The translations under genes were made by a program, and so were the position numbers. Shown in pieces: positions 10,549 to 22,170 of a DNA stretch of 64,000 nucleotides (its first letter is position 1; every line of letters begins with the position of its first letter). Source of the DNA: Begonia masoniana (Eukaryota > Streptophyta > Magnoliopsida > Cucurbitales > Begoniaceae); the NCBI GenBank assembly GCA_022432975.1, contig CM039508.1:43531646-43595645 (forward strand), in the 5' to 3' direction. The notes below the pieces were generated by a model, which had not been told where the DNA came from, searched no databases, and worked only from the letters and a program-made list of their open reading frames with translations.

Positions 10549-12508
10549 TTAATCTAAATCCATAATGCGCTTCCACAACTCCTTTATGATTGATGGAGGC
10601 ACTGTATAATTGACATCAGGAACAATCAGAGGTTCAGAAATGGTAGTAGAAGCAGAAGGAGCAGAAGGCAGAAAGGGACCTCTATACACTACCAAGTCCA
10701 GACATGGTGGTGGCTCTACCGGTGGACTAGTCGGAATTGCAGCCATTGAACCTTGAAGCTTAGAAGAGGACTCGGTGACTTGGGATCTAAAAGGATCAGT
10801 GAACCTAAGCTCAGCATGCTGAATATTCAAGGGCATGAAGTTCACTGCCTCATCAACCTCAGGCCTGATGATCGGAGGGAGCAAGTCAGCAGAACAAGCC
10901 TCTGAGAAACAAAGAGGGCGAGACTGTTCTGGTTGAAAAGCTTGAATGTCAGACTGTATAGACCGAAGGGTCCTTGAGAGAGAGCCTTCAAGTCTATCAA
11001 TCCTGGAAGCCAACCTATCCTGAACTGTTTCAAGGTCCTTGCTCAATTCCATTCTGCTCTGAGTTAGCTTGGCATCTAAGGACACATTCATCTGATCCTT
11101 AACAGAAGTGAGAGCAGTGCCTAAACTTGCTATGCAAGACATCAACTCAGTCAACTGACCCTCACTGATGGACAGTCTCCTCTGATAAGTTTTGGGTGTT
11201 TGAGGAGCATTGGGTGGGTTTGGATTTGAGGAGCAAATTGTTTGGATTTGAGGAGCTAATTGTTGAACAGGGGAAATAGGTGTTGGAGCGGCCAGAGAAG
11301 GCAAAATAATGGTAGGAGGAGGAGAGGCAAGACCCTCTGGAAGTGGAAGGGGCATAGAGGAGTGAATAGGAGGTGCCACAAGAGTATAAGATGGAAGGGC
11401 TGGGGTAGAGTGTCTTGTAACAAAAGGAACAAGAGAGCGTGACACCTGAGAGGATGAAAGAGAATCAGCAAAAGCAGGGATTTTAGATTCATCCACACCT
11501 TCATGAGTAGACTCATCCTCCTGTAGGATCAGCTTCCTCTTCCCCAACCGAGCAGAAGTTGCCTTAGACACCCTCTTGCGGGCCTCATCCAAAACAAAAT
11601 CCTCTTTTTTTGTCCTTTTGATCCCCATTCTCTTCAGAGTGGAAATCGAGTAATAACTTGAAAGCTGAAGACGGAAGGGGTCATCTTCTTCTGGAAATTC
11701 AACTTCAAACTTCTCAAAAATTTTCATGAGAAGTAGATTATAGGGAAGCGATGTAGTCCTGGTGGAGACACTCTGAATCATCCTTCTCAACACAATGAAA
11801 CCCATATTGAAGGGGGTCCGTTGTAGAGTGCAAAAAGGACAAACAATTCCATGCCACTCACATCATCATAATGACCACCCTTAGGAATGATATTGTACCC
11901 AATCATCTGGTGAAAGAGCCGAGCCCTGATGTTGAGATGTTTTCTCTTTAAGGGATTAGGAATGAGATTCGGGTCTAGAGCAATTGACTTAAAAAACATA
12001 TGACCCTCAGGAGAGTTAAGAAGTGGGGGCTCAGTCCCTGTCTCATAGAACTTGACATGATTATCTAAATGAGGGCTCTCCAGAAGCTCATTAATAGATT
12101 GAGATGTTATAACTATGTGTTTTCCATACACATAGCTCGAAATAGTAGAGAAGTCAGAAGGTAGATAAGATTGGCATAAAACATTTTGACCGCAACGGGG
12201 TAATAGAATGATTCAACATCAAATAATCTCAATAACTCGAGACTCTTCAGAGGGTCAACTATATCCAAGTCAGCTAAATCCTCAAAGAGTATACCTCGAC
12301 TCGGAATCAGGGTTTTAAGCTTAAAATCGTCATGATACATGTCTTCGGCAGCATGACTGAGGAAGAAGGGAGATGGCCACTGAGTCGCACGAGGAAGCTC
12401 TTGTGACTGACGAACTGAAATTTTGGTCTTCTTCTTGGCCGGTTCTGGAACCGCTCGTGATGAAGATGCCATTTCAACAGATGAAGAACTTTCTGAGCAA
12501 AAACGCAA
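10549..12508 (-). pseudogene. SIRE-A third ORF (envelope-like position), frameshifted
   Basis: Three overlapping minus-strand frames (12508-12113, 12131-11787, 11805-10549) together match the third ORF of SIRE-B from end to end, so two frameshifts have split one ORF. Shared landmarks are a basic N-terminus after MASSSR, the 'LIPSRG/LIPGRG' segment, 'MFYANL', 'SQSINELL', 'PNPLK.KHL.IRARL.HQMI.YN', 'KGGHYDD' and 'RRMIQSVS'. A proline-rich middle and a C-terminal helical part follow. Elements of this lineage carry an extra ORF in this place that has been called envelope-like. I see no clear signal peptide or transmembrane segment, so a membrane role is not supported here. The conserved core is also reminiscent of what is often annotated as a putative plant transposon protein domain. 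Confidence 0.7.
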
Positions 12509-12839
12509 AAGAGAGGAAAAACCAGGGAGAGGGGAACCGACGGAAAGGGCAGAGGCTTTTGAAAGAGCGCGAAAAGATGAAGCATCTTAAACAAGTTTGA
12601 ATGAATTAGGGTTTTGCCCGACGATAAGAATATAAACTTAAAAAAAAAGGATATCGCCCGATGGTGACACGTGTCACCAGATAGATGCATACATCTTCTG
12701 ATGCATAGTGGATGATGTACATCTTCCAACGAAAAGCGGATGATGCATATCTTCCGACGCACAGTGGATGATACACATCTTCCGACAGATAATGAATTCC
12801 TATTGCATTGGAAGTCTTAAACAGGAAGGAAAAAGAACC

Positions 12840-15800
12840 TTAATTTTTCTCACACTTAATGAGCCCTAACCTTATTCTAATATTACAGAAGGTTTTCTCA
12901 TCCAAAGGTTTTGTAAATATATCTGCTAATTGGTCAACAGAATTGACAAATTCTAATGAAATATCACCTCTTTGAACATGATCTCTGATGAAGTGATACC
13001 TAACCTCGATGTGCTTTTTTCTAGAATACTGGATGGGATTCTTGGAAATATTTGTGGCACTGGTGTTGTCACACCGAATAGGAATCCTATCATAGAAAAG
13101 ATTGTAGTCTTCTAGAGTTTGCTTCATCCAAAGCATTTGTGCACAACAACTGCCAGCAGCAATATATTCACTTTCAGCCGTTGAAAGTGCAATAGAATTT
13201 TACTTCTTGGAGTACCAGGAAACTAGAGATTCACCAAGGAATTGACATGTTCCACTGGTGTTTTTCCTATCAACTAGACTTCCAGCATAATCTGAGTCTG
13301 AATATCCTATCAGATCAAAAGACGTACCCTTCGGGTACCATAATCCTAGATCATGAGTTCCACTCAAATATTTGAATATTCTCTTGACTGAATTTAAGTG
13401 GGATTCCTTAGGAGCAGCTTGAAACCTAGCACAGAGACAAACACTAAAGAGGATATCTGGCCTACTAGATGTCAGATATAACGGAGATCTAATCATAACA
13501 CGATATTTTTTAATATCAACACTTATTCTATTTTCATCTTTGTCCAATTTGGTAGTAGTACTCATGGGAGTTCTAGAGGACTTAGAGGATTCTATTCCAA
13601 ATCTTTTCAAGAGGTCTTTGATGTATTTTTCTTGGCAGAAGAAAATACCATTGGATTTTTGGCTAATTTGGAATCCTAAGAAGAATTTTAGCTCCCCCAT
13701 CATACTCATTTCAAATTCACTTTGCATTAGGGAAGAAAATTCATCACACATAGAGACATTAGTTGACCCAAAAATAATGTCATCGACATAGATTTGAACT
13801 AATAGAATATCTTTATCCTTTTGCATGGTAAACAGAGTTGAATTGGTGTAACCCTTTTTGAACTTCCTTTCCTCAAGGAAATTCTTCAATCTATCATACC
13901 AAGCTCTAGGAGCCTGTTTAAGTCCATAGAGAGCTTTTCTAAGTTTGTAAACATGGTTAGGTTTTTCATAGTTTTCAAATCCTAAGAGCTGCTCTACATA
14001 AACTTCTTCCATGATATAACCATTTAGAAAAGCACTCTTTACATCCATTTGAAAGAGTGTGAAGTTTTTGTAGCAAGCATATGCTAAGAGCATCCTAATA
14101 GACTCTAATCTAGCTACTGGTGCAAAGGTTTCCTCAAAATCTATTCCTTCTTCTTGATTGTAACCTTTAGCAACTAATCTAGCTTTATTTCTAATAACTA
14201 TGTCACTTTCATCCATCTTGTTCTTAAACACCCATTTTGTTCCTATAATTAAATGATCAACTGGTTTTGGAACAAGTTCCCAAAGATTGTTCCTTTCAAA
14301 TTGGCTTAGCTCTTCCTGCATAGCCACAATCCAATTTTCATCCTGCTCTGCTTCCTCGAATTTCTTAGGTTCAACTTGTGAAATAAATGCCACATCGGCA
14401 CAGAGATTCCTAAGAGAGGATCTAGTCTTCACTCCTAAGGAAGGATCACCTAAAACTTCATCTAAAGGATGATTTCTTACATATTTCCAGTCTCGAGGCA
14501 GAGCATCAATTTCATCTTTGGCAGGAACAATTTCTAGAGGGTTTTCTCCTAGAAGGGTATCAGTAGGCTCATCTAAAGAAAGGGAATCTAGATACTTATC
14601 TAAAGTATCATCCTCATCTACATTGATTGTGGGTTGATGGGTCTCATTAAAGTTGACATGGACAGATTTCTCTACAACTAGAGTTCTCTTATTGAACACT
14701 CTATAAGCCTTACTAGAGAGAGAATAGCTAAGAAAGATTCCAAGGTCAGATTTGGAATCGAATTTTCCTAAGTTATCATTGGTGTTAAGAATGAAGCATT
14801 TACTACCGAAGGCTCTAAAGTACTTAACAGAAGAGGTTTTTCCATTCCAAAGTTAATATGGTGTTTTCTCAAGAATATGTTTTATAGAGACCCGATTAAG
14901 CACATAACAGGCTGTAGAGACAGCTTCAGCCCAGAAACACTTTGGAAGAGAATTTTCATTCAGCATGGTTCTAGCAAGCTCTTGGAGGGACCTATTTTTC
15001 CTTTGAACAATACCATTTTGTTGAGGAGTTCTAGGGGAGGAGAAGTTGTGTTCAATTCCATACTTGAGACACAAGAGTTCAAATTTCTCATTTTCAAATT
15101 CTCCACCATGATCACTACGAATAGCAACTATGGTGAGCTCCTTTTCATTTTGAACTCTTTTCCTAAAGCTAGAGAATGTATCAAAAGTTTCATCTTTGGA
15201 CTTAAGAAAGAATACCCATGTGAACCTAGAGAAGTCATCTACAATGACATAGGCATAGAGTTTACCACCTAGACTGGCTACATTAGAAGGACCGAAAAGG
15301 TCTATGTGAAGAAGTTGAAGAGGCTTAGAAGTAGAGATTGCATTCTTCGATCCAAAGGAACTTTTGATCTGCTTACCCATTTGGCAGGCTTCACAGACCT
15401 TATCCTTCTCAAAGGATATCTTGGGGATCCCTCTAACTAAATTATCCTTAGTAATCTTAGCTAAGGTATCCATACCAACATGTCATAATCTCCTATGCCA
15501 AATCCAACTATTATTTGAAGAATTTACAGCAAAGCATTTTTCATTAACATGCTCAAAATTATCGAGATCAATAATATAGACATTTTCCTTTCTATAGCCT
15601 TTAAACAGAACATTGTTATTTGAAATGTCTTTAATCACACATGCATTTGATTTAAATGTAACTTTATAGCCTTTGTCACACAATTGAATGATGCATAGTA
15701 AATTATGTTTCAATCTCTCTACTAACAGAACATTTTCAATGATGGGATTAGAAGGATTACCTATATTGCCGATACCAACAATTTTTCCTTTCTAGTTTCC

Positions 15801-15944
15801 ACCAAAGGTGACATTTCCTTTCTTCTTGTTGACAACAGCAAACTTTGTTGAGTCTCCCGTCATGTGTCTCGAGCAACCACTATCGAGATACCATTGATTT
15901 TTCCCAGGAGAACAGTCAACCTGTAAAACAGTAATCAATTGGTC
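12840..15944 (-). pseudogene. SIRE-A pol (protease, integrase, reverse transcriptase, RNase H)
   Basis: In order from 15944 there is the protease site DSGCSRHMTG, the pre-integrase region (WHRRL), integrase with D (HIDLFGP), D (IRSDHGGEF) and E (near PQQNGIVQRKN), reverse transcriptase with YVDDI and RNase H ending in 'LADIFTKPLDEKTF'. One frame runs throughout but is broken by single stop codons near 15794, 15483, 14853 and 13200. Compared with SIRE-B, at least two of these replace Gln or Glu. In the integrase the third-acid motif reads QRKN where SIRE-B has ERKN, so a catalytic Glu appears lost. The copy is not functional. Confidence 0.85.
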
Positions 15945-17486
15945 TTCTTAGGTACCCAAATCTTTTGAGTCCTAGTGTCAGGTCTGGTTCCCTTAGGAAC
16001 CCATTGAAGTTTACCACTTGATTTCTTACTAAATTTCAAAGGACATTCGTATGATTTATGTCCTGCTTCATTACATGCATGACAAGTAGAAGATTTAACA
16101 AAGAAATTCTTATATATTTTCTTTTTACTAAACCTTTCATATCCTAAGCCAGCTTTATCAAATGTAACTCTCTGGCTGCCTAACAGCATATTCAGATTTT
16201 TACTACCGTTAGTGAATTTCAAAACAATATTATTCAGGTTCTCACTTTTATTTAAGAGATCCTTAGTTTTCATTTCCTGTAAACTAATTTCTTTAACATG
16301 CTTTTCAATTAAGTCCACATTCTCCTTTTTCAACAGGTTGTATTTGGACTTAAGCATATTGTATTGTTTGACTAAATCATTGAAGGCATCAATTAAATTA
16401 CATTCATCATCATCACTATCACTAGAAGAATGACTAACCTCATCCTCCTTAGCCATGAAGCACAGGTTGGCAACTTCCTCATCTTCTGAAGAAGAGTCAC
16501 CCTCGCTGTCGTCCCAAGTCGCCTTCATAGCTCTCTTTTTGAACTTCTTGGGACCTTTCTTAGCTTGAGGACAATCTGCCTTCATGTGACCAGGCTTACC
16601 ACACTCAAAACATGTGATTTCCTTTTCTCTTTGGGATTTATCACCCTTTGGAAATCTTCTACTTTGCATCCTTTTGCGTTGAAGAAACTTGCTGAATCTC
16701 CTAGTAATGAGGGCAATATCATCCTCATCTTCTTCAACCTTAGATTCCTCTTGCTTACTTGAAGAGGCTTTAAGAGCTATGTCTTTTCTCTTGGAGATCT
16801 CCTTTTCCTTGAGATCTTCCTTTTCATTTGCTCTCATGGTTATCTCATGCGTCATGAGTGAACCAATGAGCTCTTCAAGCATCATTGCTTTGAGATCTTT
16901 TGCCTCCTGGATGGTTGTCACTTTTGTTTGCCATGCTCTCGGTAGGCACCTCAAAATCTTCCTTACCTGTTCTTCACCTGAGTACATCTTACCAAGAGCT
17001 TTTAGGCCATTAGTGATGTTAGTGAATTAAGTAAACATAGATGAAATAGACTCATCTTTTTCCATTGAAAAAAGTTCATACTCATGCACAAGCATACTCA
17101 ATTTACTTTCCTTAACTTGGTTTGTTCCCTCATGTGTGACTTCTAACAAATGTCATATCTCTTGTGCACTATCACACCCCTGAACTCGATTGAACTCATC
17201 TCTGTTCAGTGCACAGTATAGTGTATTTATTGCTTTAGCATTCAGGCTCAAATTTTTCTTGTCTGATTCGGTTAGTTCATTAGATAATTTTGGGATACTA
17301 ACCCCATTATCAGTTTTCATGGCTTTAAATGGACCATATTCTATAGTATTCCATATGTCATAGTTCATAGCCTGAACATAAATTCACATCCTAGACTTCC
17401 AATAAACACAATCATTCCCATCAAAGAATGGAGGTCTAGTAGTAGATTGACCCTCTACCTGTGTTGTGTTGGTGTGGAAAGCCATT
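15935..17486 (-). pseudogene. SIRE-A gag, with stop codons
   Basis: This starts at ATG 17486 (MAFHTNTTQ), equivalent to the SIRE-B gag. It is interrupted by stops near 17385, 17152 and 17027, then stays open for 350 codons to TGA at 15935. Zinc knuckles are CFECGKPGHMKADC and CHACNEAGHKSYEC, about 170 residues apart, with a Lys/Leu-rich probable coiled coil between them. The gag stop overlaps the first pol codons in the -1 frame, exactly as in SIRE-B. Confidence 0.82.
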
Positions 17487-17538
17487 TCGAATATCACAGT
17501 ATATTTTCTAGATAACAGCTTAGACAATATTTAACCTC

Positions 17539-17550
17539 GCTCTAATACTA
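17539..17550 (-). other. SIRE-A primer-binding site (mutated)
   Basis: The plus strand reads GCTCTAATACTA, which differs from the standard GCTCTGATACCA at two positions. Both changes are transitions of the kind produced by cytosine deamination. It sits next to the 5' LTR at 17553. Confidence 0.75.
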
Positions 17551-17552
17551 AT

Positions 17553-18969
17553 TGTAGGATCGTATTGTCTAAGAGGGGGGTGAATTAGACTTATTAAAAA
17601 TTATTTAACTTAATCTAAACGTTTTCTCTCTTGTATGCAAATACTAAGTTAACAGCAAACACACAGGCAAAAACAAAGTAAAAGATAGAGAGAAATTTGA
17701 CACCGTAGTTTTTAACGTGGTTCGGCCAAACTTGCCTACGTCCACGCTCCAAGGCTCTCCCTTGAAAATTCTTTTCTTCTCCTCATGAGAAAACAAGATC
17801 AAACTTCCGGGCGTGGATCTACTGCCTTTTACAACTCAGGATTGCTCTTCACAGGCGACAATCCAATGCCTTTACAGTTTAACAGAATGGATAAAGATTT
17901 ACAGCACTGACTACACTCTCACAAAAATCAAATCTCTAGTTAAGTTGATGAGAGTTGTAGGACAAACAACAGAGTATCACAAAGTCTTTTTGCGTATTAG
18001 GTCAGAGAGAATTTTAGCAAAAAGTTCTTCTTCCGAGATTATTTCTCTTCTTTTATACTCTGTCTATTATTGGCTCTAATTCTTGAATGCTCCTTATCTG
18101 AATATGGAAATTTATGACCGTTGAAAAAGCATCTGTACATAGATAGCTAGCCGTTACATTCTGGAGTCGCTTTCGTTCTTCGCCATTAATGATCTGGAAT
18201 TAAGGCTCTGGATGAATATCGCTATCGCTTCGCGGTCTTTTTAAATTTCTGGCGGAAGATACTGTTCAGCGGTGGATATAGGTGGTCAACGTCACTTTCC
18301 TCTGCAGGTAGATGTAATTCTTTGTTATGCAGACAGAAGATACTATTCACCGATAGATGTTGCCTTTGAACACAAGCGGTGGATGTTGTCTTTGAAAATC
18401 CAGCGGTGGATGTTGTATTTGAAATTTCAGCGGTGGATGTCTTCAGAAGTTACTGTTCAGCGGTAGAAGTCTCCTTTGAAATACCAGCGATAGAAGTAAG
18501 CTTTGGAAGACTCTGCCAGCAGTGGATGTAGAACTTTGCCGTTTAGCTAGCGGTGGAGGTCTTAGGAAGACTCTGCCATCAGCAGATGTATACTTTGTCG
18601 TTTAGCTAGCGGATTATGTAAACTTTAGAAGACTTTGTCGTTTAGCTAACGGTGGATGTAAACTTTGGAAGACCTTGTCGTTTAGCTAGCGGTGAAAGTC
18701 TTTTCTTCTACATCGGTGGATATGCAATACTTCATCAGTTTTAGCCCTGTTTTGCTATCACACCATGAACACTTAACAGATTTGTTAAACAACTAAAATA
18801 TTCTTTTCAAAGGGCATTTCCACTGAAAATTTAGAGACATATATATGGAGGACAATATTTAATTTATTAATCAATTTATTAATCTCATATATTTAATTCA
18901 ATCAAATTACACTTCTTAAAAACACATCATCAAAAATATCATTAGACTTAAACATTATTTAAGTCAACA
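17553..18969 (-). mobile_element. SIRE-A 5' LTR (right)
   Basis: This 1417-bp LTR pairs with 8862-10249. It differs by many substitutions and by an extra ~30-bp repeat unit near 18465-18495. The irregular 'gtttagctagcgg' repeats lie at about 18480-18700. Confidence 0.9.
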
Positions 18970-18974
18970 ATATC

Positions 18975-21540
18975 ATCGTCTCACACCTCGCAGCCTTATA
19001 CTTCGACTTACAATCGCTCTGTTCTTTTCGAGTACCTTTCCTCCGTCTCAAAACTAATTGGATTTCCCTTAAGAACTTTGATCCTATCCATACTTAGGGT
19101 CAATCTCTATAATTCTCAACCAAAATCCCTAAAACCAACTGACGCAACATTAGCTTCCTGACCACCTCCATTGCGTTTGATTTGATTAATCAAGTCCTTG
19201 GTTATGCATCGCATGTTAGCAATCCCTACGTCTCTGATTTGAATAACCCAACTGCATTTACATGCACATAAATAATTTACACACATGGTAGCTTCCACTT
19301 AATCGTCCATAAGTTAAACTTCCTTACCCTTTTGATTTGGCCTTATATTCGGGCTCCCCGATTAAAGCCTAATTCAAGTCCTCAATTTCCTAATGAAGCA
19401 ACTTCAAAGTTTTCTTCCATCGAAGTTTCCCTTAGCTATACTTTTAGATCGTATCTATGTCCAAACTTCCTAACGTGAGTTAGATCAAATATCGTTTAAA
19501 AATTTTCTTTCAACTCCTGGGCTGTAACCCCAAACTCCTTCGTAAATTCATCGACTTCGTCCATAGTCGGAACGCACGCCAACTCAAGTTTCTACATTTT
19601 CTTTAGTATTAGTCCCTCATAACTATTTTATCAACAGTATCCAAAGTTGTACACCTCATTGGGCACCTTACCGATTTTAATAGTTATTCTTATGTGGGCT
19701 TCCCAACTAACATATGCCTCAAGGCCTCAACAAGTCCAATTGGGAGCTAAAATCACTACTCTTTTAAGATCCTGGTTTCTTTATAGGCAAGATCCTATAA
19801 ACATTACATTTATTCTAAGCCACCTTAATGAGCTCACTCGCTATGCCCTTAACTGGAATCTCCATTCCATCTACATTATGCTTAATGCCTAACTTAAATC
19901 TTTATTAACTTTGGGCACAGTCAAATCCCCAAGTTTCACCATTGATATACTCCAAACTATTCATTCTAATCTTCGGTCATTTGCATATTTATTGGTATCG
20001 ACTTGTCCAATACGAGTCGAACCACTGAAATTTTCTAACTTAACCTCGCCTCTAAGTTTACTTAATAGCTTCTGTGAAATTTCTTGTTCTCCTTATTCGA
20101 TAAATCGCTAATTTCACAAATTGCATGACATTAAACCCTATACTAGACTTCCAATCTTAACCCTTCATTTAATCTAACAATCCCCTGCACTTATCCCTAA
20201 CGTTGCACAAGGATTTCTTCGAAGTCTCTAAATGGTCTACCCTATTTTGTTCCTCCTAGTCGGGTTCTAAGTATTCTACTTGGTTCCAGTGCGACGATTC
20301 ATCCAACGATCTTTTTGTTTGCAAACTTGTTGTAGATAAGTTTACACCATTAATCCAAACCTCCTAAATTCTTGAATCTTGCCCTTTTATTCTCCACTAA
20401 TTTAGAATCATCTCTTGATTAAGATTTACCCTCCGAATCTCCCAAACACTGATATTACTACATCCATTCAAGAGGTAAGCCTCACGTTTGTGGTTCTTAA
20501 CATAAACTATACCAACTATAGACTCACTTTGGTTGAATTGCCATCCCTTCTATGGTCATACTAGTTGCTTTAAACTTGGTTAATACGTTTAGGTTCTTTC
20601 TAACTCTTATATTTTTGCTCCATATCCTCTAATCGAGTAACATCGCAAGTCTAACGTATCTACTTCCTGGTCACTCTTAATTTCTTTAAGTCTCCCCCTA
20701 TAGCATGTTGGTCGAAATCTTTTCGCAAATTGGTAATCGTCATCTATTGACTAGTCTTATCCGACGATGCTTATCTCTTGGAGATCGGCCAATTTTTGAA
20801 GTCTCGAGTACTACCTTTTGTATAACCTCGATCCTTCATTGTCTCAAAATTTGCTAATCATCCAATTCTGCGTAAATCCCCTTATTTTCTTCATCGATAT
20901 TGGTCGACACAAACACTCATCCGCAATCACTTAGATCTCTCATCTACAACGTTGTATCGACCCAGCGCCCCTTTACAAAAGAAATTGACACCTTACCTAC
21001 CCTCTCAACAATTTACTTAAGCTAAACTCTTGAATGCTACATTTGTTTAGATATTCCCAACTTCTCATGGATCTAGGATATTCAAATCTCTGCTATATTT
21101 TCTTATTTACTTAAACGCACTAATGATATCTCGACGATCTCGAGTATCCTTCAATAAATTTTATATCTAAGCTTCAAATTTCTCTCTGATTCGTCATACC
21201 CTAAAACTCCAAGGGTTTGTCAAATAGGGTCCAGCTTCTATCTATTTAAACCTTATATCTTATAAGTTGTATTTCTGTAATGGTAACCAAATTCTTTCGG
21301 CTACGCCAGGCTAATCACATTAAGGTATAACTCTTTTTCTATAAAATCTATATCATCCTATATTTAACCTACTGTCTTCTCGTCGAGGTTCACTTAGGAA
21401 CCCTTCTTACCCACCTTCTACTATTCTCTTATATCTCTATTTTCAATCCTACTTTTATCTATCATATATGTATTGCCATTAAAACATCAATATAACTACC
21501 CTTTCTATTCTATTGTTCTTCACTCTATTAACTATGGAGT
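18975..21540 (-). other. E3 internal DNA without recognisable coding sequence
   Basis: These 2.5 kb lie between SIRE-A and the gag relic of E3. Both strands lack open frames with any recognisable retroviral motif; the few short frames near 19116, 19647 and 19911 have no family features. Composition is even and T/C-rich on the plus strand. I see no repeats, RNA genes or signals. Confidence 0.6.
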
Positions 21541-22005
21541 TAAAACTTTACCTGAAACAGCTGATGGTTAGGCAGTTTCCTCTTCTCCGATCAGGGCAAA
21601 AATCCTCGGTGTAACCTTTTTTTGATCGCTGCCCGGTTTTGGGCAATCTTTGACACAGTGGCAAACTCCTCCATATCAAAAGCATCTATCTGTGCCTAAT
21701 CTGCAATCGACATAGTGCTCCTTCTGGCATTTAGGGCACAAAGGTTTTCGGGAAGTTCTTCGTACGCGCTTCCGTTGATTTTGTTCGATTTCTTCCTTGT
21801 CCATCATCTTCATATCGTGGTTATTGGGAGCAACCCCCTTATGGGTTCTAGGGCCCTCTCGGTTTATCAATGTCTCGAGCTTACGAGATTGCCTATCTAT
21901 ATGTTGTGCTTGTCGGTCAAGATGTTGAGCTTGTTGGGCAATGACACCCCTCAATAGATTTATGGTGTCATCCATTTCATCCCTATTGTTTTCTCTACGA
22001 ACCAT
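21541..22005 (-). pseudogene. E3 gag relic (chromovirus type)
   Basis: The frame starts at 22005 (MVRRENNRDEMDDTINLLRG) and has heptad-like 'QAQHLDRQAQHIDRQ' repeats. It has the Cys motif CPKCQKEHYVDC followed by RLGTDRCF. A stop replaces the next residue, and past it the same frame continues with a damaged zinc knuckle (CHCVKDCP) and 'FALIGEEETA' to about 21541. The order small Cys motif, zinc knuckle, 'ALxxEEA' is that of plant chromovirus gag ends. The large central gag domain is absent, so this is a deletion derivative. Confidence 0.65.
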
Positions 22006-22155
22006 TTTGTAATCCTATAAAAATTAAAGACCACAATTATAAGGAATCTAAAAATAAAAAAGAAATCTTAAAAACGTACTTACAGTTGAGGAAACATGTC
22101 TGTGTACTGGTTTACGCAGTGGAGCAGTCTACAGAACCGATTTTAAAACCCGGGG

Positions 22156-22167
22156 GCTCTGATATCA
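22156..22167 (-). other. E3 primer-binding site (one change)
   Basis: The plus strand reads GCTCTGATATCA, one transition away from GCTCTGATACCA. The 5' LTR of E3 begins three bases further right. Together with the polypurine tract at 8800 it fixes E3 on the minus strand. Confidence 0.75.
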
Positions 22168-22170
22168 TAC

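Larger units (their letters stand above)
8862..18969 (-). mobile_element. SIRE-A: Sirevirus-type Copia element, older copy
   Basis: The element has complete ends (TGTAGGATCG...GTCAACA). Its flanks are AAATC (8857-8861) and ATATC (18970-18974), which would be a 5-bp target repeat with one change. It is 10.1 kb. LTRs are 8862-10249 and 17553-18969. In minus-strand order it has a primer site, gag with two zinc knuckles, protease/integrase/reverse transcriptase/RNase H and a long third ORF. This order, the ~1.4-kb LTRs, the initiator-Met primer site and the extra ORF after pol fit the SIRE/Maximus lineage. Many stop codons and moderate LTR divergence make it older than SIRE-B. Confidence 0.88.

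Noticed and set aside
11260..11442. Plus-strand frames over the Sirevirus third ORF
   Set aside because: Antisense shadows of the Pro/Ser-rich minus-strand ORF.
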